The notes beneath the pieces were generated by a model that saw only the letters and a list, made by a program, of their open reading frames with translations, did no database searches and was not told where the DNA came from. A stretch of DNA of 64,000 bases from NCBI GenBank assembly GCA_022661535.1, contig JAKULF010000003.1:4526001-4590000 (forward strand), given 5' to 3'. Source of the stretch: Eutypa lata. Its lineage: Eukaryota; Ascomycota; Sordariomycetes; Xylariales; Diatrypaceae. The first letter of the stretch is position 1. Every line of letters starts with the position of its first letter. Positions 34,419-45,178 of this stretch are shown here, one piece after another. A program made the position numbers and the translations under genes.

Positions 34419-35382
34419 ATGTAAGCATTTATGTCTCTTTTGTTCTAGTTACTATTCCAAGTATCAATCAATTGACCCACAATCTCTTCTAGGTTTTCTG
34501 TTCGTCGTGCGGCTCTCAGAGTAGCGTCCTGCTCTTCAAGAGCTGTCGCTGTCCCCCGCCAGCAGGTTGCCTCCTTCGCTATCCATGTTAGCAAGGCCAA
34601 TACTCACCCTGCCGCGACTCTTCCTCTGTCTCGGTATTTTTCCCAGACCGCCAGAGTTGCTCAGGAAGAACAGGAAGATGCCGCCGTAGAGGAGGCTACG
34701 AAATCTGCTGAGCAGGATACCTCTACTTCGTCGAGATTCCCTCCTCAAGAGAACAGTATCTTCATCAGCAACATGACCTTTGACGCAACGGATCTGCACC
34801 TGCGAGAAGCTTTCAGCCAATACGGGGAGATTCTATCTATTAACATTGGACGAGATGGCCGTGGCCTGAGCAGAGGGTACGTAACCAAATATTAACCATC
34901 GCCTGAGTGCCAGCCCGCTAACAATAAAGCAAAGGTTCGGCTTCATTTCGTTCAAAGATAAGCTATCCGCGGATAAGGCTGTCGAGCAGGCCAACAGTTC
35001 GTTCTGGCACGGTCGTCGCATCAACGTGCAGCACCGCCAGGCGAAGACCGAACGGAGCTCCGCAAGGCCCTTCCGATCCGAGATCAAGGACCCCAGCACC
35101 TCGATATATGTCGGCAACATCCCCTATGAGACGTCGGATTCGGACCTGAACAACCTTTTCAAAGAGCTAGACAACGTTACTGATGTTCGCGTCGCGGTCG
35201 ACCGCCAGACCGGCTGGCCGCGCGGCTTCGCCCACGCTGATTTCAGCGACCAGGAGAGCGCCACCCGAGCGTATGAGAAGCTCTCAGCCATGTCCATCGG
35301 AGGTCGCCAGCTGCGTGTCGACTACACGCAGCCGAAGCGTCCCTACGAAGGACGACGATCACCGAGAGATCGGGACGAGTAA
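34419..35382 (+). CDS. Two-RRM RNA-binding protein with mitochondrial presequence
   Basis: Three exons, 34419-34420, 34493-34876 and 34935-35382, encode 277 aa. The first coding exon is just the AT of the start codon: AAAAT is followed by GTAAGC, and the G arrives after the TCTAG acceptor at 34491-34492. Nothing else gives an N-terminus in this frame. The first about 50 residues (MFSVRRAALRVASCSSRAV...LSRYFSQ) are Arg/Ser/Ala-rich with no acidic residue and look like a mitochondrial targeting peptide with a YFSQ cleavage context. Two RRMs follow (about 88-163, with FISNMTF and GFGFISF; about 184-258, with IYVGNIPYE and GFAHADF). The C-terminus is Arg/Asp-rich. The likely role is mitochondrial RNA binding. 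Confidence 0.87.
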
Positions 35383-36262
35383 GAAGAGGCGGTCGGATGC
35401 AATAGAGCATAAAATGGTCATCAGACTCTACTAACAGTTATGATGTAACGAACGGGCAAGCTAAATACGAAGCTTGCTTTTCTCGGGTCTGTGACGGATA
35501 TCTCTATGGTACATGGTCTGCTGAAAAGATCCGGCAATCTACGCGCATAGATGGACTATCACATGGGCTGTATGGAGTATAGTCAGGTCTTAAAAAAGCG
35601 CAGAATTGTCAGTGGACTGACTGGACTGGACTGGACTGGACTGGACTGTAGATGTACATTTATGCGAGTGTAAAATAGCCATATAATGAGGTTCGGTATT
35701 GGCGCGAACTATTTGATGTTCTCTCCCCCCTTCAAAGATAATTCTTCTCATATTATCAATCGACATCAGTGAATAAGTGCCTATCAACAGCAACAATAAG
35801 AAAAAGGCGAGATCACAAAGTGTAATTTTTTTAGGCGGTGCATCGGACTTGGCCTTGCATGGTGGCACATGGTGGCTGTCCCTCGGTACGTTTAGTATTA
35901 GTGGAGAGCAGGTGGGCACTTTGCCGGTAACCCCACGTTAGGTTTGTAATTGTATACATGTATGTAGTTAAGGCTTGATTACATACTTAAGTGACCTAGG
36001 GAAGTTGTAGCTTCACTTTAATAAGTAACATCTTTGTGTTGACATTGGATTATTTCCCTACCTAAACAACAACAACAACAACATTCGTTGTCTTCGGTCT
36101 TTACCGGAACCCCGGAATAATTTAGCAATCTAAATATAGCGCCAAGTAATCGATTATTGCACGCGAAGCCGCCCATAACGTCGTCTCTTCATCTCTAGTC
36201 GGCACTTGCCACTTTATCATTTGCTTCGTACATACATACACTCGCCTTACTTGCCATCCATC
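35383..36262. promoter_or_regulatory. Intergenic region and PEX5 promoter
   Basis: No gene is seen. It contains a GGACT tandem repeat at 35614-35648 and a CAA repeat near 36070. The 140 bases before 36263 are the likely PEX5 5' UTR. Confidence 0.5.
35614..35648 (+). repeat. Tandem pentamer (GGACT)n
   Basis: Six to seven GGACT units, the first imperfect, lie between the RRM gene and PEX5. Confidence 0.9.
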
Positions 36263-38265
36263 ATGTCGTTCATGGGCGGTGCAGAATGTTCGACGGCGGG
36301 AAATCCGCTCAGCCAGCTTGCAAAGCACACCCAGGACGACCGTAGCCTACAACGAGATCGCATGGTGAATGGCGGGCCCCAGGGTAGCATAGGCGGCTTT
36401 CGAAGCGTCGGACAGCACGGTCCCCAGGATGAAGTATGCGATATCTATCTCGGAATATATCTCGCGTATAAGTCACTAACTAAGTTATCCAGATGATGAA
36501 CGGATTCATGCAGCAAAATGGCCAATTACCCAACATGCCCCTCGAGAATATGAACCAGATCCGATTAGACTCTCCTTCCCAAGGTGTACACCTACGAGCA
36601 AACTCGGCCTCGCCGGCATGGGCGAACGAATTTCAAACCGCCCCTCAAGCCGCTATGGAGTCAGCCTTCAAAGTACCGCCTGGTACGCACTTCAGCCCAG
36701 AGGACTACGCCAAGTTCCAGCAAATGAACAGCCAGGCCAACTCGTCACGGTCAAGTCCCATGCCCTCATCCATGTCATACCAACACCCCATGATGGGGAT
36801 GAGTCGGATGGGAAATATGGGCATGAATTATGGAATGGGCGGCATGTATAATAGCCCCATGTACCACCACCCGGTGCAACACCAACAACCACCGTTAGAG
36901 GCGATGGATCAGGGGAAGGGAAAGGGAAAGTTAGTCGAGCTTGATGATCAACAATGGGAGGAACAATTTAAGCAGTTGGAACTACAGGATGAGCAAGATG
37001 AATCACAGGCAATGGAAGCAGAGCTTAACCGGTTGGATGAGACGATATTGGAGTCAGAGACCAACGAGTTCGGCGATTTCGAGTCGATATGGAAGGGTAT
37101 CCAGGCCGAAAAGGCCGCCGCCAAGGAGACGCTCGACGAGGAGGAGTGGATCGAACAGCTGGACAATCCGGATTGGTCGAGCGGCGCGAACTGGGATGGG
37201 CTAGGTACCAGCAACCGGCTCCTTGGTGATCCTACGATCGACAATTATCTTTTCGAGGAAGAGAATCTTTTCAAAGACACGCCAAATCCGTTTGACGAGG
37301 GCATGCGCATCGTGGAGGAAGGCGGCAACCTCTCGTTAGCCGCGCTGGCGTTCGAGGCGGCGGTGCAGAAGGAGCCCTCCCACGTCGAAGCCTGGGTGCA
37401 GCTCGGAACGGCCCAGGCGCAGAACGAGAAGGAGACGGCGGCGATCCGGGCTCTAGAACAAGCTAGGAAACTAGACCCCAACAATGCCCCCGCGCTTATG
37501 ACCCTAGCGGTATCGTACACGAACGAGGGCTACGACAGCACGGCCTACCGGACGCTGGAGCGGTGGCTGTCGATCCGGTACCCGTCCATCATCTCGCCAG
37601 CCGACCTATCGCCGCCGAACGAGATGGGCTTCACGGAGCGGCACCAGCTGCACGAGAAGGTGACGCAGCTCTTCATCGGCGCGGCGCGGCTCAGCCCCGA
37701 CGGCGAGCACATGGACCCTGACGTGCAGGTGGGGCTCGGGGTGCTGTTCTACAACGACGAGGAGTACGACAAGGCGGTAGACTGCTTCTCAGCAGCGCTA
37801 GCATCGTCGGAGCAAGGGGCGTCGAACCGCCAGGGCCAGGTGCACCTGCTCTGGAACCGGCTCGGCGCCACGCTCGCCAACAGCGGCCGCAGCGAGGACG
37901 CCATCGCCGCCTACGAGAAGGCCCTGACCCTGCGGCCCAACTTCGTCCGCGCCCGCTACAACCTCGGCGTCTCCTGCATCAACATGGGCTGCCACGCCGA
38001 GGCCGCCGGCCACCTCCTCGCCGCCCTCGGCATGCACAAGGCCGTCGAGCGCGAGGGCCGCGAGCGCGCCCGCGAGCTGCTCAGCGGCGGAAACGGCTCC
38101 GTGTCCGATGCCCAGCTCGACGCCATGATCACCGCCCAGAACCAGAGCACCAACCTCTACGACACCCTGCGCCGCGTCTTCACCCAGATGGGCCGCCGCG
38201 ACCTCGCCGATCGCGTCGTCGCTGGTGTCGACCCGGAGATCTTCCGGGGCGATGTCGAGTTTTAG
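36263..38265 (+). CDS. pex5: Peroxisomal targeting signal 1 receptor PEX5
   Basis: Two exons, 36263-36433 and 36493-38265, encode 647 aa. PEX5 binds C-terminal SKL-type signals of peroxisomal matrix proteins in the cytosol and delivers them to the import pore. The N-terminus MSFMGGAECSTAGNPL carries the conserved Cys (C9) used for recycling ubiquitination. The disordered half contains WxxxF-type PEX14/PEX13 ligands (WANEF at about 100-104, WEEQF at about 212-216) and Met/Gly-rich stretches. The C-terminal half is a TPR array (for example SHVEAWVQLGTAQAQNEKE and ALTLRPNFVRARYNLGVSC), matching PTS1 recognition. The 59-nt intron has a CTAAC branch point. The sequence is complete; the 3' half is notably GC-rich compared with the 5' half. 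Confidence 0.95.
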
Positions 38266-38422
38266 TCTTTTTTCTTTCTTTCGAAGGGTTGATTATAGGT
38301 ACGCAATGTAAGTAAGTTAAGTGCCTTGTGTGAATGGATTCTAGGTAACTACTACATGGCGTGTACCGTTTACCATAATGTTCTTGGTAATGGAGAAGGC
38401 TCAGGGCTGGTGCTTGCGTGCG

Positions 38423-38423
38423 C

Positions 38424-38450
<27 letters not shown>
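38423..38450 (+). repeat. (GT)n microsatellite
   Basis: About fourteen GT units flanked by GCGTGC repeats lie in the PEX5 3' region. Confidence 0.9.
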
Positions 38451-38454
<4 letters not shown>

Positions 38455-38514
38455 CGTGCGTTGCCTGTGTATCTATCGGCTTGCTAGATGGCATGTGGGC
38501 CAGCGGGCATATGT

Positions 38515-38539
38515 ACCTACCTACCTACCTACCTACCTA
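38515..38539 (+). repeat. (TACC)n tandem repeat
   Basis: Six TACC units, a long form of the TACCTA motif scattered through this window. Confidence 0.9.
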
Positions 38540-38729
38540 TGTACCTAAGGTAGAGTTTTATCTTGTAAATACGTAAATACCTACTTGGGTACCGACCTAG
38601 TTTGAGTATATTCTTGGGAGAGGGTCAAGGCAGGTAGGTAGGTAGCTGACCTTCCAGCTCTTTTCTTTAGTGGGAGGAATTCACGAGGATACGATAAGAC
38701 ATGGCAAACAGTTTTGATATCTTTTCGGA

Positions 38730-38730
38730 T

Positions 38731-38772
<42 letters not shown>
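38730..38772 (+). repeat. Compound (TA)n(TG)n microsatellite
   Basis: About nine TA units run directly into about thirteen TG units. Confidence 0.9.
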
Positions 38773-38773
<1 letters not shown>

Positions 38774-39342
38774 TTGGATGTGACAAACTAAGGTTATGAA
38801 TGAGAGGGTGTTTATAAACTTGACCTTGCTACTCTCTCGTTTATTCTCCTCTCCTCTTTCTTCTTCCTCTTTGCCATCACCACTGTTCGACTACCTAGCT
38901 AGCTGGAAAGTACCCTGTTATCGGAAAGTTATTTGTTATTATAATATCGACATGTCCAACGAAGGATCTTCTTCTCCGCCTTTCACAAGGCTCATATATA
39001 TTTATGTACGTAGACACTTTCCAACCGTTAAGAGTATAACAGCCCTTGCAAGAGAAAGTGAGAATAGAGGCCTTCCTTCTGATGTGTGTGCGTAGGCTAC
39101 TTACTATACTACCTCATCGAGTAAAAGAGGCTTCAGGTGTATCGTCGATACCTAGTTACTGCCTATGTCCTTAGGTAGGTGTAAGAGGAAGAATCCTAGG
39201 TGTAGAATGAAATTATCTCAGGTTATTGGGGCAAGCAAAGCACCCCTAGTATAACCGACAGTGGCCACATACGTCAACTTCAACTTCAACTTCATCCTCA
39301 GCTTCTTCAACTTCGTGTGGTTTTACTCCATTTTAATTCAAT

Positions 39343-39370
39343 AAAGGGGGTTTCTTTTGAAACCCCCTTT
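39343..39370 (+). terminator. Perfect GC-rich hairpin between convergent genes
   Basis: Two 12-bp perfectly complementary arms (AAAGGGGGTTTC and GAAACCCCCTTT) enclose a TTTT loop, about 1.1 kb after PEX5 and 420 bp after palF. In a eukaryote this is not a known terminator type; the label only records a possible 3'-end structure. Confidence 0.35.
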
Positions 39371-39560
39371 CCCTAGTTACCAGTACCTAGTTACTCCAAT
39401 CCTTAAAAAGCTACTCGGATATGTAACTTGTATAAAATTAAAATAAAAACATCATCCGTACTCCTTTCCTTTATCTTCCATCCCGATGATCCCAATGTAA
39501 GAGTGCCATTTCTCTCTTTCGCATGTCCAAAAACCAGACAGGCAGGGTAAGTAGATAATG

Positions 39561-39596
39561 GATATAAGATATAAGATATAAGATATAAGATATAGA
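39561..39596 (+). repeat. Tandem (GATATAA)n repeat
   Basis: Five 7-bp units lie 3' of palF. Confidence 0.9.
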
Positions 39597-39790
39597 TATA
39601 TGTATATATGTACATGTACAATGTACAGCTTTCTCCCACTCATCTCGAGGGAAAGCAATTTTTGTTGTGTTGGGAGCCAGCACTACGCCTACGTACGTAC
39701 TACTGACGAACATTATTTCATTTCCGAGGGGATAGAACAGGAAAAGGGAACGTATAATAATAATAACAATAACAATTATAAGCGTCATCA

Positions 39791-42501
39791 TCATCGCTCG
39801 TATCTCGGCAGTGGTTCGTGGCCGTGAACGTGGTGGTTGTGGTGGTGGTGAGACCCGGAATTATGCGCCGAGGACGACGAGGGCCCAGAGATGGAATGGA
39901 GAGGGTCGCGCGGCCCGTAGGCGGTTGCAGTCCCATGGTAGTGGTGCTCATCGTCATCATTAAACACCGGCGCCGAGGGTCCATCATGCATATCCATGAC
40001 GGGCGCGGATGATCCGGCAGCAGCAGTAACATCAAGCGGCGGCGGTGGCGGCGGCGGCGCCGATGGGCCTGCAGCATCGCCGTCTTCATGGTTATTATAG
40101 TCTTCGGGGACTTCAGGCGGGGCGCTTGCCTCCTCCATGAGGCGGCGCCGCTCCATCTCTAGCTTGTCGTCTGTAGGCCTCGAAGGGCCGACCTGCGACA
40201 GGTCGGCGAACGTCGGGGCCGAGGGCCCCTCGCCCGCATTATCATCATCGTCGCCCAATAACGGATCTATAGGCACCATGGCTGCCGCCGGATTGCTGCT
40301 ACTATGCGGCGGCGGCGTTCGGGTCCCAAGGGGTGGCGTTTGTTGTTGTTGAAGATCTTGACTTGGCGCAGATGGCGGCTGCTGCGGCGTCTGCTGCGAG
40401 GAGGAGGGGCCGGCCTCGGCGGGCTCGGGAGGCTGCTGCGCTGGCTGGCTTGGCAACAACCGCTGCTCGGCTTGGCGCACGCGCTCTTTTTCCGAGAGCC
40501 TGGTTGGATCCTCAACTTCGGGCGCCGGCGGGACGTAAACTGGGGCGTGGGGCTCGTGGCCTTGGAAATCGTAGTATGACGTCTGAGGAGATACAACGGG
40601 TGGGTAATAACCCTGTGGTGACTGGTGGTATGGCTGTGCCGTCCCCGGATGTCCACTCCACTCACCCTCGCCGTTGTAATCGCCCTGCCAAGCATAGTCC
40701 GGCTCCTCCCGCCCTTCCGGGATATCCTGGGATGACGTAGGCTGCACCGTGAGAACCGGTCGCGCAACTTGCTTCCCTCTTGACCGACTACTATCGGTAG
40801 TCCCTACGATGGCTTCAAAAGTAACAGAAATAACACCCTTCTCCCGCCGGAGGTGATCCGTATCCACTATGGCAGGGTTCCAACTCCCAATATTTTTCCC
40901 TTCATAAGGACTTACAGGCGAACCACTACTAGACCCGTGTAGCGTCATAGACCCTATTCGGGTGAGATGTTGCGGTGTCCCTGAGGATTGACCAGCGAGC
41001 TTTCCGCCTAAATCAACAACGACCTCAACGTGGTACCGAAAACTGATCATCCCACCAGGCACCCCTTTGATGCTTGGAAATACATCTTCCGGCACCCTGA
41101 CTGACGTGGTGATATTAGCTGTTAACGTTGCAGGGTCGATAATGAGAGGAGCAACAGTCTGAGACAGGTCTTTCCGGAAGACGCTACAGGATCCAGCAGA
41201 CGATAACGATAACCCTCCTAGTCCTGTCCTTGACCGGGGATAGTAGTCTTCCCTCTCTAGTTTTGCAGCCTCCTCTTTGGACATGTTTGTGAACAGGTGC
41301 GCTGGTGGCGCATAGTCGACCCGACCTTGCCGATAGAACGTTACTATGATACCATGCATACTCTTCATTCTCCGGTTGTGCTCGATCTTAATTTTCACGG
41401 GTAGGAGGTCTCCTGGGAGACAACCCCCCTTCAGCAACTCAACCGTAGCAGTGATTTCACGGTCGTCTGCTCCAGATTTTCTGCTTCCGGCGAGTGATTC
41501 ACCGCTTCCCTCAGCACCTCTCCCACTATTACTGTTCGATCCACTGTTATTGCTAACGGCGCTGTCTCCGCTGAACTCGCTCTGTATATCGCTAGGTATT
41601 GGACTACGCGACAGGATCACTGTTCCGTGGTCGGCCGTCGTCGCTTCATCGGAATTAGCAGAACCCCGATGTATACCTTCGTTCGGTCTCGTAGGATCTC
41701 TGCCCGGTGTGGGTTCCGAAGATTCCACAGGCGCCGAACTAACTTTGACGAGTGGCGCTGTTTTTATTGTTGCTTTCTTCCTCTTGGCTCGCCTTCGCAT
41801 CGTCTGCATCGTGACCTTTTGTTCTCGGGGAGGAATAAGCAAGCCAATGTCCAATTTCTCAACTAAAGACACTTTGGCTTCGCAGCTAATGGTCGGGGCT
41901 ATGGAGGTTGGACGTGTGAGGGTAGCAGTGACCATATAGGATACGGTACCTCGTTCGAACTAAATCATGCTGTTAATTAGTAAAGCGCTTGTTTATGTTT
42001 AAGTGTCTTTTGAAGAAGTTATATCCATACATCGATGCTGCTAGGGAGCCCTTTCGAGGGAAAGATAAGTTCAAATTCGAACTCGTATCTCATAGGCTTG
42101 AGCCTGCCATCTCCACATAGGACCTGCTCGTCCTGAAATAGGGAGGCATGCCCATTGCCGTGATACCGAACGCTCCGGCCCCCATCGCCACTAGACGCGA
42201 TAGCGGGATTTACAGGACCGAGCTGGGCTGCAGCGCCGGCGCTTTTGAAAGCGCGCACGTATCCATGCAACGCGACAGTCAAGTGTGTTATACGAATTGG
42301 TTTTGTGACGGAGAGCACTACGTGGCCCTTCACATGGTCGCCGGCTGTGTATTTACGGTGGGGTTCTTTCAGTCGGATGTGGAAATCGGCGAGGTTACGC
42401 GTCCGGGAGCGAAGGGGAGATGCGAGGCGCGAGAAGAACGACGGCTTAGACGGCGAGTCGTCGGGCGACAAGTTGGCAATCTTGTCAAGGTCGGAACCCA
42501 T
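39791..42501 (-). CDS. palF: pH-response regulator PalF/RIM8 (alpha-arrestin)
   Basis: Two exons, 42501-42031 and 41959-39791, with a 71-nt intron encode 879 aa. PalF is the arrestin that couples the plasma-membrane pH sensor PalH to ESCRT and so to PacC processing. The arrestin N-domain contains TRNLADFHIRLKEPHRKYTAGD and PIRITHLTVALHGYVR; the intron joins PSSID to FERGTVSYMVTATLTRPTS, closely matching the PalF/RIM8 family. The arrestin C-domain has GDLLPVKIKIEHNRRMKS and VPGGMISFRYHVEV. The tail is long, Pro/Ser/Gln-rich and disordered, with three PSAP motifs (positions 40214-40225, 40055-40066, 39968-39979), and ends in a His-rich stretch and LPRYER. Upstream, four PacC-type sites are visible. 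The sequence is complete. Confidence 0.9.
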
Positions 42502-42700
42502 CTATTCAAATGATCTCCAAACGACAACACGACGTGCGTGTCTCACATGACACGACACAGTGCTCGTCGTCAACGTCGTCGGCTCGCTCGCTATTACCAC
42601 TGCTTCCCTCGAATTCGGATGCAGATTGGCTACGGATTAGATGTAACACCCTCGGTAGGGTCACACGATCGGAGGGGAAGAGTAGACAGGACAGAAACGG

Positions 42701-42730
42701 GACGTAGGTAGACGTAGGTAGACGTAGGTA
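42701..42730 (+). repeat. Three perfect GACGTAGGTA units
   Basis: A perfect 10-bp tandem triplet sits 200 bp upstream of the palF start codon. Confidence 0.9.
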
Positions 42731-42899
42731 CTGCCAACCTGGGTGGTGGACGATGGTGGCGGCGATAGGGGAAGGGCGGCCGGGAGGGGGCGATTTCGAA
42801 CTCAACCTGAGAACAACCCTAACCCGTCGTGAATATCAAAAAAATAATAAAAGTTTCTTTTTTGGAATTGTTCTTTACGATGCTTGGGATCATCAAATG

Positions 42900-43023
42900 C
42901 TTGGCCAAGAGTTGCATGTGCCAAGGCTAATGAAGGGTCTTGGTACTTATGGGAAAACAAGAGTTGTAGGCTAATGGGGAAGGGCTTGGGCTTAGGCTTA
43001 GGCTTGGGGGACGGGATGCCAAG
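42900..43023. promoter_or_regulatory. Cluster of PacC-type GCCAAG sites upstream of palF
   Basis: The core GCCARG is seen as a palindromic pair CTTGGCCAAG at 42900-42909, a third copy at 42920-42925 and a fourth at 43018-43023. These lie 400-520 bp upstream of palF. PacC/Rim101 is the terminal factor of the same pathway. Confidence 0.5.
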
Positions 43024-43157
43024 AATGTGCTGCTTTTTAAACCTTTATAGTTAGGAAAAGTTCCCGTGGGGCTGAGGGAAGAGTCTCGGCTTGCGACAAC
43101 TTTTAATAGGTGACGGGAGTTAATTGGTAACTCCTCAACGGTCCCTAAGTATAAGAT

Positions 43158-43214
43158 GGGGGGGAGTTTGGGGGATGGGGGATGGGGGGAAATGGGGGGG
43201 CCAGACACGGGGGG
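43158..43214 (+). other. G-quadruplex-prone G-rich stretch
   Basis: Six or more runs of 4-7 G within 57 bp lie on the plus strand, about 650 bp upstream of palF. Confidence 0.6.
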
Positions 43215-45178
43215 TGGCTGGCTGGCTGACTGGCTGGCAGTTGGTCAAAAGTGAACCCGAGAATTGGGTCCAAGTTATCCAACAGTGATAGTGACAGCTT
43301 TCAGGTGCCTATCCACTTAACCAGTTATTAGAGCACCAGAAAATCAGTCAGGCAGCAAGTCAGTATGTGGGTTGTATGTATAACTTAGAATGTTATTAAC
43401 TACCTAGTATATACCAACGTTATAGGTAGGTATGTATGTCTGTATATATGTATGCATGTCTGGCTCGGGTCGGTGCATTTTACTCAGTACCTGTCGGGAC
43501 ACATTGGTCCTACAATATTCAAGATCAAGATCTTTAGTGTGACGCATATTAACCAAATGAGTCGTATTGCTATCGGACGAGGTTCTCTTTTTGTCATTGG
43601 GCCTTAACCAATGTATGTATTTGATGCAAGGTTGTCGCATACTATAACCAACAGACGGTCATTACTCCCAGCAATTCCGAAGGACGGGCTAGCTAATCTT
43701 TTAGTCCGAATCCGTCCTGTTTAGTTCTCGAATTTTTATACGGAATAGGGCTAGAGTACGTCAATAGCGGAATTTGTGTTCCCACGTCCGGTGATCCTGA
43801 AGCTGCGTGATTAGTTCATAGAGTAGTAACTATGTAGAAGCCGCTTGGATGCGCATTGGTGCGCATTCGTTGATCTTCGCTTGGCTTAGCCGTTGACGGT
43901 CCAGGCTCTACGAACTGTGCAGACGAGAGCGGGGGATCCGCACAAAAAAAACGGCATCATCTAACACGACGCAGCAGCAATATCGAAACTCGATAGAAGA
44001 CATCCCCGATCGAAGGGGAGGGCTAGCACTGGTTACCGAGCTTTAAGCTTTAAGGGATGCCTCTTTGAAAACCTTTGGCTCACATGTGTGATCTTTAAAC
44101 CAGAGTAGCCATAGAATTTCACGTAGAAGGGACCACTGTGACGCTTCTGTAGTACCGTCGTCCCATGTACGTACATCAGGTTCTCTGATATGTAGTCAAG
44201 GCCAATAGGACAATCATTGGTGGCGGTGTGCCCGGTTACAAATACAGTCATCATTGTAGTTTTGTATGGAACGCGTAAGCTACGTATGGTACATACATAA
44301 GCTATCTATCTCTGGGGTTCATGACCAGGCCAAGTCTGCACAGCCTCGAGAGCGTGCCAACGAAACATGCGTTCCACGTGTGAGCAGGCAAGCAAAGCAA
44401 GTCCCGCTTAGACGCTGTTGGTCGAGAGAGTAACCGGTTAAGAACAATATGACCGGCGTTTTTGAATTGTGGCTACAGGTACGAAGTAGGTAGGGTAGGT
44501 ATTTGATAGGTAAGTAGGTACACAAGTACAAAAGCAGCTGACTTGCAAAAACTTTCAAACATTGGTCCCTCGGTCAGAAGTCACAGCATAACTTAAGTCT
44601 ACTCTTTATAGATAGGATAGCAAAGTATATGGAGAAACATAAAAGAGTCAAGGTGAAGAATAGTCAGGCGACAGGTAAGCTTAAACCGTTGATTAAGACG
44701 ACAGGATATATTGCTTTTGAACTTGGGGAAAGTCTGGGCCGGTAAGCACCTTAACTCGATCAAGAAGTCTTCTTTAGCGGGGTCCCGGATCCGAAAAAGC
44801 TTGGTTAATGTAGCCAAGTTCTAGCCAAGGGGGACCGGGAACGGTACCCAACCTACATACACACACCAAGCAGTCCATTATAGCCATCCAGCTATTACGC
44901 ATATCGACTTATTCTTATATTGTAAACAAATCGTCACACACTGAAGAGGCTTGTTGTCTTTTTGACATTATTAATTGCTATATGGACATTACGCATGGAC
45001 AGACTCTGACTGTTCCACGAAGCCACTTATCCTAGCGACTTATTATGTCTACTATGCATGTAATCTCAAGTGTCCTCCATGCCAAGAGGGGGTACCAGAT
45101 CGATCATATCCAGCTCTTATGTCTAAGCTTTCCACCCAAACGCCGTGTAATGCAATGCGATCCGATGCAGAATGCCCT

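Larger units (their letters stand above)
38266..39790. other. Intergenic region between convergent PEX5 and palF
   Basis: No gene is seen. It holds several microsatellites (GT, TACC, TA/TG, GATATAA), a 12-bp perfect hairpin and the 3' UTRs of both convergent genes. Confidence 0.6.
42502..45178. promoter_or_regulatory. palF upstream region and CDC6 3' flank
   Basis: No gene is seen in 2.7 kb. Near palF it has three GACGTAGGTA units (42701-42730), GCCAAG sites at 42900-43023, and a G-rich stretch at 43158-43214. The rest (43.3-45.1 kb) is featureless apart from TAGGTA motifs. Confidence 0.5.

Noticed and set aside
41346..41939. 197-codon plus-strand open frame
   Set aside because: Antisense to palF, whose arrestin domain explains the region.
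42981..43010. GGCTTA repeats resembling TTAGGC telomere repeats
   Set aside because: Only two to three units, not the fungal TTAGGG type, and in the middle of single-copy DNA.
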